Positions 54,601 through 60,150 of a stretch of 64,000 nt of DNA are shown one piece after another. The position numbers and the translations under genes are program-made. The stretch is from Glandiceps talaboti. Lineage: Eukaryota > Hemichordata > Enteropneusta > Spengelidae. The stretch's first letter is position 1. Each line of letters begins with the position of its first letter. The notes beneath the pieces are model-generated. The model had not been told where the DNA came from. It saw only the letters and a program-made list of their open reading frames with translations, and did no database searches. The stretch covers positions 2,103,501 through 2,167,500 of the forward strand of contig NC_135560.1 in the NCBI RefSeq assembly GCF_964340395.1, given 5' to 3'.

Positions 54601-54997
54601 TCATTTCAATATTTGAACTGGGGAGGGTCATATTTCAGAGAGAAAGGAAATTGAGGGTCACTTTTTAGCACAATGGACTTGGAGGAGGGTCACATTTCAT
54701 GGCACAGACCTGGTTTGATTTCCCAAAGCCCTCCTCCCTTGTAATTACTGAAGGCACCCTAAATGTAATGTTTGTTGTATATACTGCACTCGTCTTACTA
54801 ATGCATTACCGATAATTCTTGGAGTGGATGTCTATTTTGTCCCCCCCCCCCCCCCCGGGTCAGGTATCATTAGTACAAGTCTCTTCGATCTACACATAAG
54901 TATAGTTACTGTATCTGACATGATGGACACTGCAAATAAAGTGGATATAACAGGAATACTAATAATTACCTAGCGGTACTACTCTGATGTCTGTCAT
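5208..54997 (-). CDS. INTS11: Integrator complex subunit 11, complete 21-exon gene
   Basis: INTS11 is the metallo-beta-lactamase/beta-CASP RNA endonuclease of the nuclear Integrator complex; it cleaves snRNA 3' ends and attenuated nascent RNAs. Joining 54970-54997, 53763-53774, 52739-52824, 50655-50728, 41652-41763, 41340-41456, 38389-38487, 36401-36435, 32319-32399, 31936-32058, 30463-30517, 28255-28350, 21817-22029, 20619-20656, 15836-15960, 14275-14385, 13635-13708, 12160-12287, 11484-11553, 6361-6414 and 5208-5276 (minus strand) gives 1800 nt, 599 residues; the human protein is about 600. All donors are GT and all acceptors AG, and phases match throughout. The HxHxDH motif lies at residues 68-73; H157, D178, E203, H392 and H414 sit at the family catalytic positions, so the enzyme should be active. 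An in-frame TAG 15 nt upstream of the ATG fixes the start. Exon assembly is by reading and recalled family similarity, with no transcript evidence. Introns are swollen by minisatellites. Confidence 0.97.
5325..6262. repeat. 25-bp minisatellite in INTS11 intron 20, about 37 units
   Basis: Core ctgtaactaaggtagactaa. On the transcribed strand each unit reads ..CCTTAGTTACAG.., so it holds acceptor-like AG sites. It fills most of the intron between exons 20 and 21. Confidence 0.96.
6361..6414 (-). CDS. INTS11: INTS11 exon 20
   Basis: 54 nt, residues 560-577, phase 0 ([18 protein letters not shown]), matching the family VLLVSWTYQ. Acceptor TCTCCAG, donor GTAAGC. Confidence 0.93.
6430..7680 (+). 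repeat. Dispersed repeat family A, long copy
   Basis: Internally repetitive, diverged segments with ctatgggcgtggtc, ctaatttgcatatcactgat and cacagacagacagacatac. Similar sequence occurs at 33925-34600 and 59565-60150, in the same orientation. No intact coding frame. In INTS11 intron 19. Confidence 0.7.
7740..9241. repeat. 53-bp minisatellite with inverted blocks
   Basis: About 17 direct units with core gtataccatacccaggggat (7820-8715), then about 80 bp of spacer, four units in inverted orientation (about 8793-9008), and three direct units (9010-9160). The spacer after the first block (8699-8790) is repeated almost exactly after the last (9149-9241). One lone inverted unit lies at 7742-7795. 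The blocks could fold into long hairpins. In intron 19. Confidence 0.95.
9242..9940. other. Unique part of INTS11 intron 19
   Basis: AT-rich single-copy-looking sequence between two arrays. No gene, RNA or element recognised. Confidence 0.5.
9945..11458. repeat. 27-bp minisatellite in intron 19, about 56 units
   Basis: Core tgtaaaatatccactatgcc with variants at the atg/gtg/gcg and gcc/gca/gtc positions; a few units lose two bases (aagtgaaaat). Because 27 is a multiple of 3 it opens long false frames on both strands. It ends about 25 nt from the exon 19 donor. Confidence 0.97.
11484..11553 (-). CDS. INTS11: INTS11 exon 19
   Basis: 70 nt, residues 536-559 ([19 protein letters not shown], then VLIK). 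The HTVQH-S-DGS pattern fits the family CVQHLPDGS. The 27-bp array begins about 20 nt past its donor GTAATT. Confidence 0.92.
11616..11905. repeat. (TG)n microsatellite in intron 18
   Basis: About 290 bp of TG with scattered A or C interruptions (tgtatgtg, tgcatgtg). The transcribed strand reads (CA)n. Confidence 0.97.
12160..12287 (-). CDS. INTS11: INTS11 exon 18
   Basis: 128 nt, residues 494-535 plus two bases of Q536 ([13 protein letters not shown] ... EHKIRFT). C-terminal domain, which in Integrator pairs with INTS9. Donor GTAAGT. Confidence 0.93.
12565..13045. repeat. 40-bp minisatellite in intron 17, about 12 units
   Basis: Core tctagtgttatattgtaaga; units are nearly identical, with acacg, acatg or acttc ends. 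Confidence 0.96.
13110..13500 (+). repeat. Dispersed repeat family C, copy 1
   Basis: Begins with C-runs, then sequence shared with 36850-37160: tgtgtctgtgatagg, ggtagacacttgaatggag and gtcaagg blocks in the same order and orientation. No coding capacity seen. In intron 17. Confidence 0.7.
13635..13708 (-). CDS. INTS11: INTS11 exon 17
   Basis: 74 nt, residues 469-493 ([19 protein letters not shown], then VMQDN). Weakly conserved linker into the C-terminal domain; placed by phase, GT-AG borders and the MHGALVMQD match to the family LHGTLIMKD. Confidence 0.88.
13989..14206. repeat. 21-bp minisatellite in intron 16, about 10 units
   Basis: Core ctagtttcttaccaagact. On the transcribed strand each unit reads CTTG|GTAAGAAA or CTTG|GTAACAAA, a good donor match, starting about 70 nt past the exon 16 donor. 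Confidence 0.94.
14213..14287 (-). repeat. 25-bp repeat made from the exon 16 donor, three units
   Basis: Units 14213-14237 and 14238-14262 copy 14263-14287, which spans the exon 16 end. The 12 intronic bases (GTATAATGTAAT) are identical in all three; the 13 exonic bases GCAGCTCTAGCAG became GCAACTCTGTTGG in both extra copies. Confidence 0.92.
14275..14385 (-). CDS. INTS11: INTS11 exon 16
   Basis: 111 nt, residues 432-468 and the first base of G469, including PANGETVSI. The last 13 nt plus 12 nt of intron are duplicated twice just downstream. Confidence 0.95.
14577..15057. repeat. 28-bp minisatellite in intron 15, about 17 units
   Basis: Core gtggtaaagtgtaccactgt, almost invariant, with an internal inverted repeat (agtggtac/gtaccact). 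High identity suggests recent expansion. Confidence 0.96.
15113..15375. repeat. 56-bp tandem repeat in intron 15, about 5 units
   Basis: Core cctatcctggatggatacat, followed by ctccatatctattccc and the aaacacactagtccacc segment. Confidence 0.9.
15500..15760. repeat. 43-bp triplicate followed by (CA)n
   Basis: Three copies with actaatagtgagtgagttga (15526-15640), then caaacaaacaaa and a (CA)n/(CAGA)n tract to about 15760. The trailing tcagttctgctgtgctaaaa resembles the end of family A repeats. Confidence 0.85.
15836..15960 (-). CDS. INTS11: INTS11 exon 15, H392 and H414
   Basis: 125 nt, residues 390-431 and the first base of G432. Contains [10 protein letters not shown] (H392) and [14 protein letters not shown] (H414), the C-terminal zinc-ligand motifs. 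Donor GTAAGT. Confidence 0.96.
16243..20640 (-). repeat. 41-bp array derived from INTS11 exon 14 and its donor, about 107 units
   Basis: On the transcribed strand each unit holds CAGTATATGTCATTTAG|GTAAGG or its TAG/TTTAG variants, followed by TAATGAAAGTTGTCAG. The exonic part matches the last 22 nt of exon 14, and the donor is kept in almost every unit. The array starts directly at the real exon 14 and fills intron 14. Most units read TAG where exon 14 has CAG (Q385). The first unit next to the exon has GTTTTCAG instead of GTTGTCAG. Confidence 0.97.
20619..20656 (-). CDS. INTS11: INTS11 exon 14, source of the 41-bp array
   Basis: 38 nt, residues 378-389 plus two bases of S390 ([12 protein letters not shown]). 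It joins TRQI of exon 13 to SAHADAKG of exon 15 in frame. Acceptor ATCTTGCAG, donor TTTAG|GTAAGG. Its last 22 nt and donor are repeated about a hundred times immediately downstream. This is the only copy that keeps the upstream part of the exon and a normal acceptor, so it is taken as the real exon. Confidence 0.93.
20657..21816. other. INTS11 intron 13
   Basis: About 1.16 kb without a strong tandem array. A diverged segment near 20990-21130 (ttataacaaatatggccaccatt, split here by eye) resembles family C around 13500. Short frames at 21244-21538 look like chance. No gene seen. Confidence 0.5.
21817..22029 (-). CDS. INTS11: INTS11 exon 13
   Basis: 213 nt, the largest exon, residues 307-377. 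Carries [10 protein letters not shown] and [15 protein letters not shown] of the beta-CASP domain, ending TRQI. Acceptor GTCTTAG, donor GTAAGT. Confidence 0.96.
22190..28180. repeat. 36-bp minisatellite in intron 12, about 166 units
   Basis: Core gatggaaggagttacagatg, then tacaatacctagatag. Variants (gcacaat, aacacta, atcgtagg, agaattataat) are mixed, and blocks recur as higher-order repeats. The unit length, a multiple of 3, keeps plus-strand frames open as a 12-residue repeat. On the transcribed strand each unit reads CTAG|GTATTG, a weak donor. Confidence 0.97.
28255..28350 (-). CDS. INTS11: INTS11 exon 12
   Basis: 96 nt, residues 275-306, phase 0 at both ends (ANHYYKLFI ... FVQRNMF ... 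HIK). Its acceptor and 5' part are partly copied at 28391-28430 in intron 11. Confidence 0.95.
28391..28430 (-). repeat. Partial copy of the exon 12 acceptor and 5' end
   Basis: The minus strand reads CATTCCAG|GCCAACAAT, then TTATTTATCACCCGGACCAA, matching exon 12 (GCTAAC...TTATTTATCACCTGGACCAA) with a 9-nt deletion. It lies 73 bp upstream of the real acceptor in the direction of transcription. Confidence 0.88.
28500..29665. repeat. 30-bp G-rich minisatellite in intron 11, about 38 units
   Basis: Core gggggtcaatatcatgacta, with variable G-run length (units of 28-32 bp) and one run of 17 G near 28567-28587. The transcribed strand is C-rich. Confidence 0.95.
29690..30265. repeat. 25-bp minisatellite in intron 11, about 23 units
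   Basis: Core cacattctaaaacaatgtag. The transcribed strand reads TTGTTTTAG|AATGTG, an acceptor-like site in each unit. Confidence 0.95.
30395..30423 (-). other. 29-nt cassette-like pseudoexon copied from exon 11
   Basis: The minus strand reads a pyrimidine tract CTCCCCTTCCCCCTCAG, then 29 nt ending ACAGGAAAG, then GTGAGTTG. The last 25 nt match the exon 11 end (30463-30487) at 21 of 25 positions, and the next 19 intronic bases are identical. If spliced after exon 11 it would read HTSQLM then TAA. Confidence 0.6.
30463..30517 (-). CDS. INTS11: INTS11 exon 11
   Basis: 55 nt, residues 256-274 (W, then [18 protein letters not shown]). Donor GTGAGT. The last 25 nt and the donor are copied 68 bp further into intron 11 at 30395-30419. 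Confidence 0.95.
30735..31752. repeat. 31-bp minisatellite in intron 10, split by an insertion
   Basis: Core tctaccacactctcaaaatg: about 9 units at 30735-30998 and about 8 units at 31498-31752. The same array clearly continues on both sides of the mobile element. Confidence 0.94.
30999..31497. mobile_element. Small non-autonomous element inserted in the 31-bp array
   Basis: About 499 bp between array units. It begins caagtcattgagaatgacat and ends with a hairpin whose arms are agtccccg and cggggact; agtccccgc also occurs near the left end. Possible 3-4 bp aaa target duplication. It has no real coding frame and contains a cacggacgcacggacagacgg-like segment. A partial copy lies at 42206-42540. 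Confidence 0.75.
31936..32058 (-). CDS. INTS11: INTS11 exon 10
   Basis: 123 nt, residues 215-255 plus two bases of W256 ([10 protein letters not shown] ... [14 protein letters not shown] ... FW). Beta-CASP domain. Intron 9 between it and exon 9 is 260 nt. Confidence 0.96.
32319..32399 (-). CDS. INTS11: INTS11 exon 9, catalytic E203
   Basis: 81 nt, residues 188-214 and most of R215. Contains [20 protein letters not shown]203 of ITEST is the residue commonly mutated to inactivate this enzyme. Start of the beta-CASP domain. Confidence 0.96.
32530..32960. repeat. Dispersed repeat family B, copy 1
   Basis: AT-rich, with two or three diverged internal copies of attatgcaaatgagtcatta. Related sequence fills 51790-52700. 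In intron 8; the rest of the intron up to 33900 shows no gene. Confidence 0.6.
33925..34600 (+). repeat. Dispersed repeat family A, copy 2
   Basis: Repeated blocks with gctatggacatggtcttgtt and ttgcctacccatccctgtt, as at 6480-6720. No coding frame. In intron 8. Confidence 0.65.
34605..35888. repeat. 23-bp minisatellite in intron 8, about 55 units
   Basis: Core gtagtagatattgactatat; a second unit type with acaagacattgac alternates with it in the middle. Followed by a (caaa)n tract at 35920-35975. Confidence 0.96.
35976..36400. other. Unique end of INTS11 intron 8
   Basis: Non-repetitive sequence leading to exon 8. No gene or element recognised. Confidence 0.45.
36401..36435 (-). CDS. INTS11: INTS11 exon 8
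   Basis: 35 nt, residues 177-187 plus two bases of G188: [12 protein letters not shown], with metal-bridging D178. Acceptor ACACAG, donor GTAAGT. Confidence 0.95.
36850..37160 (+). repeat. Dispersed repeat family C, copy 2
   Basis: C-run start, then blocks shared with 13110-13500 in the same order (tgtgtctgtgatagg, ggtagacacttgaatggag). In intron 7. Confidence 0.7.
37195..37510. repeat. 44-bp tandem repeat in intron 7, about 7 units
   Basis: Core ccattgcacttgaatgtgaa, with aagaaaccacggcatgac completing the unit. Confidence 0.92.
37511..38388. other. Rest of INTS11 intron 7 with an unrecognised 164-codon frame
   Basis: A plus-strand frame at 37616-38110 contains a low-complexity FFFFFFF stretch and a lysine-rich end (KVKYKKES...). 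I recognise no domain in it, and no promoter or splice evidence supports it. Probably chance or a decayed element. Confidence 0.3.
38389..38487 (-). CDS. INTS11: INTS11 exon 7
   Basis: 99 nt, residues 144-176, phase 0 at both ends; contains YYAGHVLGA with ligand H157. The acceptor TATGTAG lies within about 10 nt of a truncated retrotransposon in intron 6. Confidence 0.95.
38495..39150 (+). mobile_element. 5'-truncated RTE-like retrotransposon tail
   Basis: An open frame from about 38496 to 39131 reads the reverse-transcriptase C-terminus: [13 protein letters not shown], then a core with YAAETW, and [13 protein letters not shown] with [11 protein letters not shown]. The stop is followed by (gat)n, a short 3' microsatellite tail typical of RTE-clade LINEs. 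The frame is unbroken, so insertion is fairly young. Antisense to INTS11 in intron 6, starting beside the exon 7 acceptor. Clade call is from motif memory. Confidence 0.82.
39504..39955 (+). mobile_element. Decayed non-LTR retrotransposon tail (CR1/L2-like)
   Basis: [12 protein letters not shown] and YNLRN in one frame, then [13 protein letters not shown] and [14 protein letters not shown] in another, are the usual C-terminal end of CR1/L2-type reverse transcriptases (...LWNSLP...FK..LK). The frames are shifted relative to each other. AT-rich tail ends with aaataaataaactttaaact. In intron 6, between parts of a fold-back element. Confidence 0.68.
39957..40146. repeat. Fold-back element with about 93-bp arms and no loop
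   Basis: The left arm (..ccaatatcaaggctataat..gagaaatttca) and right arm (tgaaatttctc..ataaccttgatattgg..) are near-perfect reverse complements meeting at 40049/40050. Part of the arm recurs at 39432-39466, and 39467-39503 is inverted at about 40142-40178. Confidence 0.8.
40190..41339. other. Rest of INTS11 intron 6
   Basis: Mostly unique AT-rich DNA. The segment 41095-41215 (gtggctgtatatggtaatac, gggtagccaacactag) is a diverged copy of 39340-39420. No gene seen. Confidence 0.45.
41340..41456 (-). CDS. INTS11: INTS11 exon 6
   Basis: 117 nt, residues 105-143, in phase 0 at both ends (EDYRKI... to HQTVQ). Acceptor CTTGCAG, donor GTAAAA. Intron 5 on its upstream side is only 195 nt, the second shortest in the gene. 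Confidence 0.95.
41652..41763 (-). CDS. INTS11: INTS11 exon 5, HxHxDH motif
   Basis: 112 nt, residues 67-104. Opens with [11 protein letters not shown], so the zinc ligands H68, H70, D72 and H73 are all here. It then carries the conserved GPIYMTHPT segment. Donor GTATGT. Confidence 0.96.
42206..42545 (+). mobile_element. Partial copy of the small non-autonomous element
   Basis: Starts caagtcattgaaaatgacat then agtccccgctatgattggg, as in the element at 30999, and shares blocks such as gaaaatggatatgcacatgt and tctgttcaagcatgtctgag. The right-end hairpin is missing. In intron 4. Confidence 0.72.
43250..43440. repeat. 62-bp tandem repeat, three units, in intron 4
   Basis: Three near-identical units with aatttcacagtctatttgta and actgtcatttaacttgtaat. 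Confidence 0.9.
43460..44470. repeat. Three diverged copies of a 360-400-bp unit
   Basis: Blocks tggtcttagtcttcctgca, gaatttgatatatataaac, ccaggtttccgttgctgaac and ccatggtaacatgca recur in order three times. No coding frame. In intron 4. Confidence 0.65.
44755..45892. repeat. 21-bp minisatellite in two blocks around an inverted GATC-rich stem
   Basis: Core atgtagtactgacattatca. Block 1 (44755-45155) and block 2 (45430-45890) flank about 270 bp whose ends are inverted: gcagcgagcatgtaattgat at 45163 and its reverse complement ending at 45425, with (gatc)n between. Spurious frames occur on both strands. In intron 4. Confidence 0.93.
46425..46605 (-). mobile_element. Antisense retrotransposon tail remnant (CR1/L2-like)
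   Basis: The minus strand reads [13 protein letters not shown], then after frame breaks [18 protein letters not shown] and FQKEFKNYL, a decayed reverse-transcriptase C-terminus. It abuts the start of the LINE at about 46610. Confidence 0.55.
46610..46903 (+). CDS. LINE ORF1 C-terminal remnant
   Basis: Open from 46610 to the TGA at 46901-46903, about 97 residues, basic ([20 protein letters not shown], then [16 protein letters not shown] and GRLYKR). Probably the nucleic-acid-binding end of ORF1. It is in the same frame as ORF2, separated by this single stop codon. No domain could be named. Confidence 0.6.
   Translation, partial: YDQIESYHYHKVQLDSVDTKVKVLRAKTALRTKERYSRVYIRSCKSHAERLIEMNFKTILKDMPGGSEYRFTGSGRLYKRTEGEQLHPRNPHAETHG
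46904..49972 (+). CDS. LINE ORF2: APE endonuclease plus reverse transcriptase
   Basis: About 1022 codons open after the ORF1 stop. Endonuclease: SQWNINGW near 46940, CLNETHL near 47025, [26 protein letters not shown] and PDHSVLS. Reverse transcriptase: [31 protein letters not shown] (about 48958), [14 protein letters not shown] and YADD at 49262-49273, then NKSKTQ and KYKYLGV. All catalytic motifs are present. The first ATG is not obvious; translation may depend on the upstream ORF1. The frame closes at 49972 after a slip around 49925-49950. Confidence 0.93.
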   Translation, partial: VSNQPQGSTISISQWNINGWTANNRDLIKNIIYCQNSDIFCLNETHLRPTESIQISGYTWFGSNRVAVHKNAIRASGGVGILVKNNLFNSYSVSICDKSHDGILGLKFVNKFTDYSFLVYACYLSPENSVWGRNSTNFFSHLICQLYMNCQVDNVIICGDLNGRVGSLLDYIPDVDDINERFHLDNTVNKHGESLLEFLKDTKTCILNGRVSPENNNFTSISHRGKSVVDYFILSHENVKYCKEFHVLPVTQLIDTYGLHGLLSDSALPDHSVLSVLFSTSDSIIYTPHSDGPSNPADGDRQRKYNVSSIPADFLDSDMYRNAIIQIIDSIQARRQNQLDIDNTYSLFCQCIFHEMDLKLDHRDVPATTKRLKISKLFWTDELTNLWKDMRTMERRFLSCKSHSKKSHVDSKQNFLSAQRRFDKKYRSEKRAYYKRIMSNIENLNTENPTEFWRHINKLGPKSNKDIPLQVYGENNSITCDLNEVLRKWKNDFEGLYNLSIGDMESDFDDSFYASVINTKVHLENVCNGNNSSINNSLNAEISLDEVVKVVNHSKRNKAIGPDKIPYEILKNERAINLLCLLFRFCFSCGKVPSMWGNAIIKPIPKCSLSDPRVPLNYRGISLLSNVSKLYSVVLNNRLTNFLDSENIIVDEQNGFRKARACIDHIYALTFIIRNRKAQGLPTFSAFIDMKKAFDWVDRDLLFFKLLNNGINGPFYESIKSMYSKPLSCINLNGNLTPWFSTSHGVRQGDVLSPTLFSIFVNDLATEINDLGLGIPVGESLVNILLYADDIVVLAENEANLQNVLDHLRNWCRRWQMMVNKSKTQIVHFRIKGRTLTNVSFHFGNADLDVVSKYKYLGVVLDEFLDYDVTAETLSNGAGRALGAVISKIHRFKDFRYNTFTTLFHSCVVPILDYCSGIWGFKSKSKCNAIQNRAMRYFLGVHKFAPILAVNGDMGWDSCLIRHKLNMARLWNRLLSMSDNRITKQVFLWDYELNSKNWAQDMLKLFTDKEFFIIWRHVIFRL
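49940..50433 (+). pseudogene. LINE ORF2 C-terminal region after a frameshift
   Basis: Continues ORF2 in another frame ([20 protein letters not shown] onward). LRLGILPL and [19 protein letters not shown] form a Cys-Cys-His-Cys zinc-knuckle-like motif common at LINE C-termini. One indel near 49925-49950 seems the only break separating this copy from a full ORF2. Confidence 0.82.
50655..50728 (-). CDS. INTS11: INTS11 exon 4
   Basis: 74 nt, residues 43-66 plus two bases of S67 ([10 protein letters not shown]...DCVII). Leads straight into the HxHxDH motif, which is split off into exon 5. Acceptor TTTCACAG, donor GTAGCT. Confidence 0.95.
50860..51615. repeat. 67-bp minisatellite in intron 3, about 12 units
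   Basis: Core ctactgtgtgacagaggggg, then acattatttgaaaggtctat and gatataatgagatatgataa. Units alternate gggggac and gggtgac. Confidence 0.95.
51790..52700. repeat. Dispersed repeat family B, copy 2, internally repeated
   Basis: Four or so diverged units with tttgtatgatccatagatgt, caagtttcatcaaatttg and ttaattatgcaaatgagcaa. Related to 32530-32960. No coding frame. In intron 3. Confidence 0.65.
52739..52824 (-). CDS. INTS11: INTS11 exon 3
   Basis: 86 nt, residues 14-42, including DVGRSCILV and MLDCGMHMG, the first strands of the metallo-beta-lactamase fold. Acceptor AATTTAG, donor GTGAGT. Confidence 0.95.
52838..53715. repeat. 28-bp minisatellite in intron 2, about 31 units
   Basis: Core cagttcatcctatatttaca. 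The array is preceded by caagtcattgataatgacac, which matches the left end of the small element at 30999, so the array may have grown from an element fragment. Confidence 0.94.
53763..53774 (-). CDS. INTS11: INTS11 exon 2, 12-nt microexon
   Basis: Only GCGCAGGGCAAG is exonic, between tttacag and gtaagcc. It supplies residues 10-13 (GAGQ) and the first base of D14, exactly the residues needed between MTDIRVVPL and DVGRS. Without it the conserved GAGQDVGRS of the beta-lactamase N-terminus is broken but the frame is kept, since 12 is a multiple of 3. Confidence 0.9.
53775..54969. other. INTS11 intron 1
   Basis: About 1.2 kb with G-runs (53994-54009) and a C-run (54841-54856). No gene or element recognised; short frames look accidental. 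Confidence 0.45.
54970..54997 (-). CDS. INTS11: INTS11 exon 1 (start codon)
   Basis: 28 nt, residues 1-9 plus the first base of codon 10 (MTDIRVVPL). The ATG at 54995-54997 has A at -3, and an in-frame TAG lies at 55010-55012, so this is the only possible start in this exon. Donor reads G|GTAATT. Confidence 0.93.
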
Positions 54998-55260
54998 CTT
55001 TGGCTGGTACTAGTACACTGTACTTCCTAACAATGCACCGTGTAGTGCGGACGGGAGACAGCCGAACTGTGTGAAGCTTGTGATAATTTCTGACTGTTGT
55101 CACTATCTTGGCATAAAGACTATAAGTTTAAGTTATTATCTTGTATCTAAGTTGTTGTATTTTCTTAACTTTACGACTTATGTCAAAGCGATGAAGAAGC
55201 CAAGGCTGTAATGCTGGAGCACCGGGGTCATGCACGACGCCATGATTATGTCAAAGGTTA
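54998..55260 (-). promoter_or_regulatory. Probable INTS11 5' UTR and promoter region
   Basis: Directly upstream of the start codon, non-repetitive, ending at the (AG)n tract. An in-frame TAG at 55010-55012 marks it as untranslated. No TATA box or defined start site was seen; placement is by position only. Confidence 0.4.
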
Positions 55261-55312
55261 TTGGGCGATACTACTTTGTCAGGTCATAGGGTGAACCTAT
55301 GTACCATGGGGT

Positions 55313-55448
<136 letters not shown>

Positions 55449-55858
55449 TATTGTATAATATACTTTTGCGTGCATTAAATCTAGTTTTCATTGACAAATT
55501 ACAAATTTTCACCTGCTATTTAATTTGGGGGGGGGGGGGGTTCAAAAAAATGTCGAAATTGGGAAAAAAATCTGCTGACCAACACAAGACAGGAAAAAAT
55601 TGTTTTCGGGTGTGCTTTAAAAAGATTGTTGGCTTGCAAATGCAGAAACTTAGCTTCAAATGTCAAATTCCAAGGTGCATTTCTGGTGGAGGCACTTACA
55701 CTTTTACAAAGTCTTGTAAAGTTTCTTGTCAAAGATTAATACTAGCGTTTGGCAGATGCTGAACAAAATTAAACAGAACAGTACCATCATATCAAATTAT
55801 GAACTTCCGATACTGACCTGACTTAGACAGTACCTTTACATCGTAGGACTTCGTGCAA

Positions 55859-57853
<1,995 letters not shown>

Positions 57854-57871
57854 TCAGGCTACGGCCCTGCA

Positions 57872-58108
57872 CAATCTGATTAAAATCCGATGTAGATGCC
57901 GGCTAATCGTGCATTGCTATCTTACCATCGTTATTTAGCTTGATTTGACCTTCGTAGTACATGTTTACATTTTTTAGCCTGATCGTAGAGGAGGCGATCA
58001 GGCTAAAAAATGTAAACATGTACTACGAAGGTCAATTCAAGCTAAAGAACGATGGTAAGATAGCAATGCACGATTAGCCGACATCTACATCGGATTTTAA
58101 TCAGATTG
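57872..58108. repeat. Palindrome with 114-bp arms and 9-nt loop
   Basis: Arms 57872-57985 and 57995-58108 are reverse complements with about three mismatches; the centre is gcctgatcg-tagaggagg-cgatcaggc. It directly precedes the Penelope-like fragment. Confidence 0.93.
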
Positions 58109-58119
58109 CGGCCCTGCAG

Positions 58120-58968
58120 TAACATCACTGAGGAAGAACGCGATGCTATTTCATCTCTTTGAAAGCGTGATGATATTGTTGATAAAGGCGGAGCGGTAGT
58201 TGTTTGGCATAAAGATCAAAGAGACAACTTTTAAACACGTTTTTTTACCAGGAATTGGAAGGTGATACTACAGAAGACGTGCAACGCGAGATTATGGATA
58301 TTGTTAACCGTTAACGCTTTCATATCCGCTGGCTAATTACCAACAGATCTGGAGCACGTATTAAACCTTATAGTCCGTCTACTTAGGACAGCCGTGTTTT
58401 ATCTACTACCCAAGATACATATTAAGGTTAATATTCATGGTAGACCCATCGTCTCAGCCTGTAACTGCCCTACGGAACACATCGTATATACAAGCATTTT
58501 AATATCTTACGTTCTTATAGAGATACCAATTCATTATTTCCTGAAGTACCTTTAACAGTTTGGCGTCGTGATACCAGTCTTAGAGATACTAGTATGGTGG
58601 TCCGTACAGAACAATATTGACATGGACTGGAAGTTAATGCTGGTTCATTTCCATATAGTACTAACGTAGTGCATTGCATTACATGCCAGAAATGTTTTTT
58701 TTTTATATAGGTTCGACTGTACGTCGTCTTGGTGATCGTTTCGTGGAACATCTCCTTCTGACCAGACAAAAGAATCGTAAATATCCCGTATCTATGCATT
58801 TTATTACCAACGATCATAGTGTATCAGATATGTCTATTTCAGGAATTTGTAAGGTTTCTGGTGATGAGAAACTATTGAGGTTGAAGGAAGGGGAAATCAT
58901 TTTCCCCCTCGAAACGCTGGAACACCTTGGAATTAATAGATTATTCACATCATTCCCAGTCTAATCAC
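58120..58968 (+). mobile_element. Penelope-like element fragment, internally deleted
   Basis: Pieces in different frames: DDIVDKGGAVVVWHKDQRDN (about 58170-58230), then TAVFYLLPKIHIKVN and GRPIVSACNCPTEHI (58385-58490) from a Penelope reverse transcriptase, then VVHCITCQKCFF, YIGSTVRRLGDRFVEHL and GINRLFTSF (58665-58964) from its GIY-YIG endonuclease end. The catalytic core between PTEHI and the endonuclease is missing. Not functional. Confidence 0.82.
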
Positions 58969-59059
58969 GCTTATTTTAGATTTCAGGCGTGTTCTATTGG
59001 GTTCGATCTATTTGGTGCGTGCGAATATTAGAACTTTTCACCCGTATAACCACATGGGG

Positions 59060-59250
59060 GGGGGGGGGGCAGCGAGCATGTAATTGATTGATCGATCGAT
59101 CGATCGATTGATCACTCGATCGGTCGATCGATTGATTGATTGATTGATTTATTATGTGGTTGAATGATTGATCGATTGAATGATCAATTTTTGTGGTGCA
59201 ATATAACTTATTTTGTATGTGATATTGATCAATTCACTCATTGAGTTTTA
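59060..59250 (+). repeat. Second copy of the GATC-rich element
   Basis: gcagcgagcatgtaattgat, (gatc)n, then gtggtgcaatataacttatt and tgtgatattgatcaattc match 45163-45300. A dispersed family with a G-run at its start. Confidence 0.8.
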
Positions 59251-59564
59251 AATACCACAATTTTACTCGCGGCAATACATTAAAGTAGATCAAAATGTGA
59301 TTTAAAATGCTGTCAGAAATGTAAAGGACACAAGTCTCAGCATCACTTGCAAGAATTTAATCCCACCGCTGACACCAATGTTAAATGTTTTTGAGACATT
59401 GGTTACTTCCCACTACTACTGCCATGTGGATGTGTGTGAAGGTACACGCGCACTCCCGAAATTGTCCGGACTGAGGTGATGTTCTCCATAGCATTATCCC
59501 TAGTATTTTACCCAACTGTTCATTTTACACCTGTGAGACTCACTCCTCTCCTCACACCATAAAT

Positions 59565-60150
59565 GACAATTTAGCATGTCAGCAGCTATTTGGCTGTTGT
59601 TATGGGTCATGGTCATGGTTGTTGGGTATTTGCATAATTTTTTTGAATGTTTACACACTTGCCTACCAGATGATGTTGTTATTTGAGCAAAATATACTGC
59701 CATTCGGTTGTTGCTAAGGGCGTGGTCATGGTTGCTAGGGCCAATTGTGTCAAAATATTTTGAAGAAAATCTGCAGAATAACACTTCTAGAAACATCTCA
59801 CCAAGTTTCAGTCTCACTGACCAAGTAATTATTGAGATAACTTTTTGATCAAGATTCACATTTTTACACCTAATTTGCATATTACTAATGAGATCATTAT
59901 GTGCTTAATATTTCTTCATCTATACACCCACAGATGCATCCCTCTTAACTTTCAGCCCAATCTGCCTAGTAGTTTTGGAATTATAGGTTTTTGACCAAAA
60001 AGACACATTTTTAGCCCTAATTTGCATATTACTAAGGGAATCATCATGTCATGAACAAATCTTAATTTACTCACATCTTAGAATGTTCCCACCAAATTTC
60101 ATGCCAATTTGCACAGTAGTTTTGGAGTTTAAGTTTTTTGACCAAAATAT
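59565..60150 (+). repeat. Dispersed repeat family A, copy 3
   Basis: Shares gctaagggcgtggtcatggt, ctaatttgcatattactaa and tttgaccaaaaagacacatt with 6600-7470, same orientation. Confidence 0.72.
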
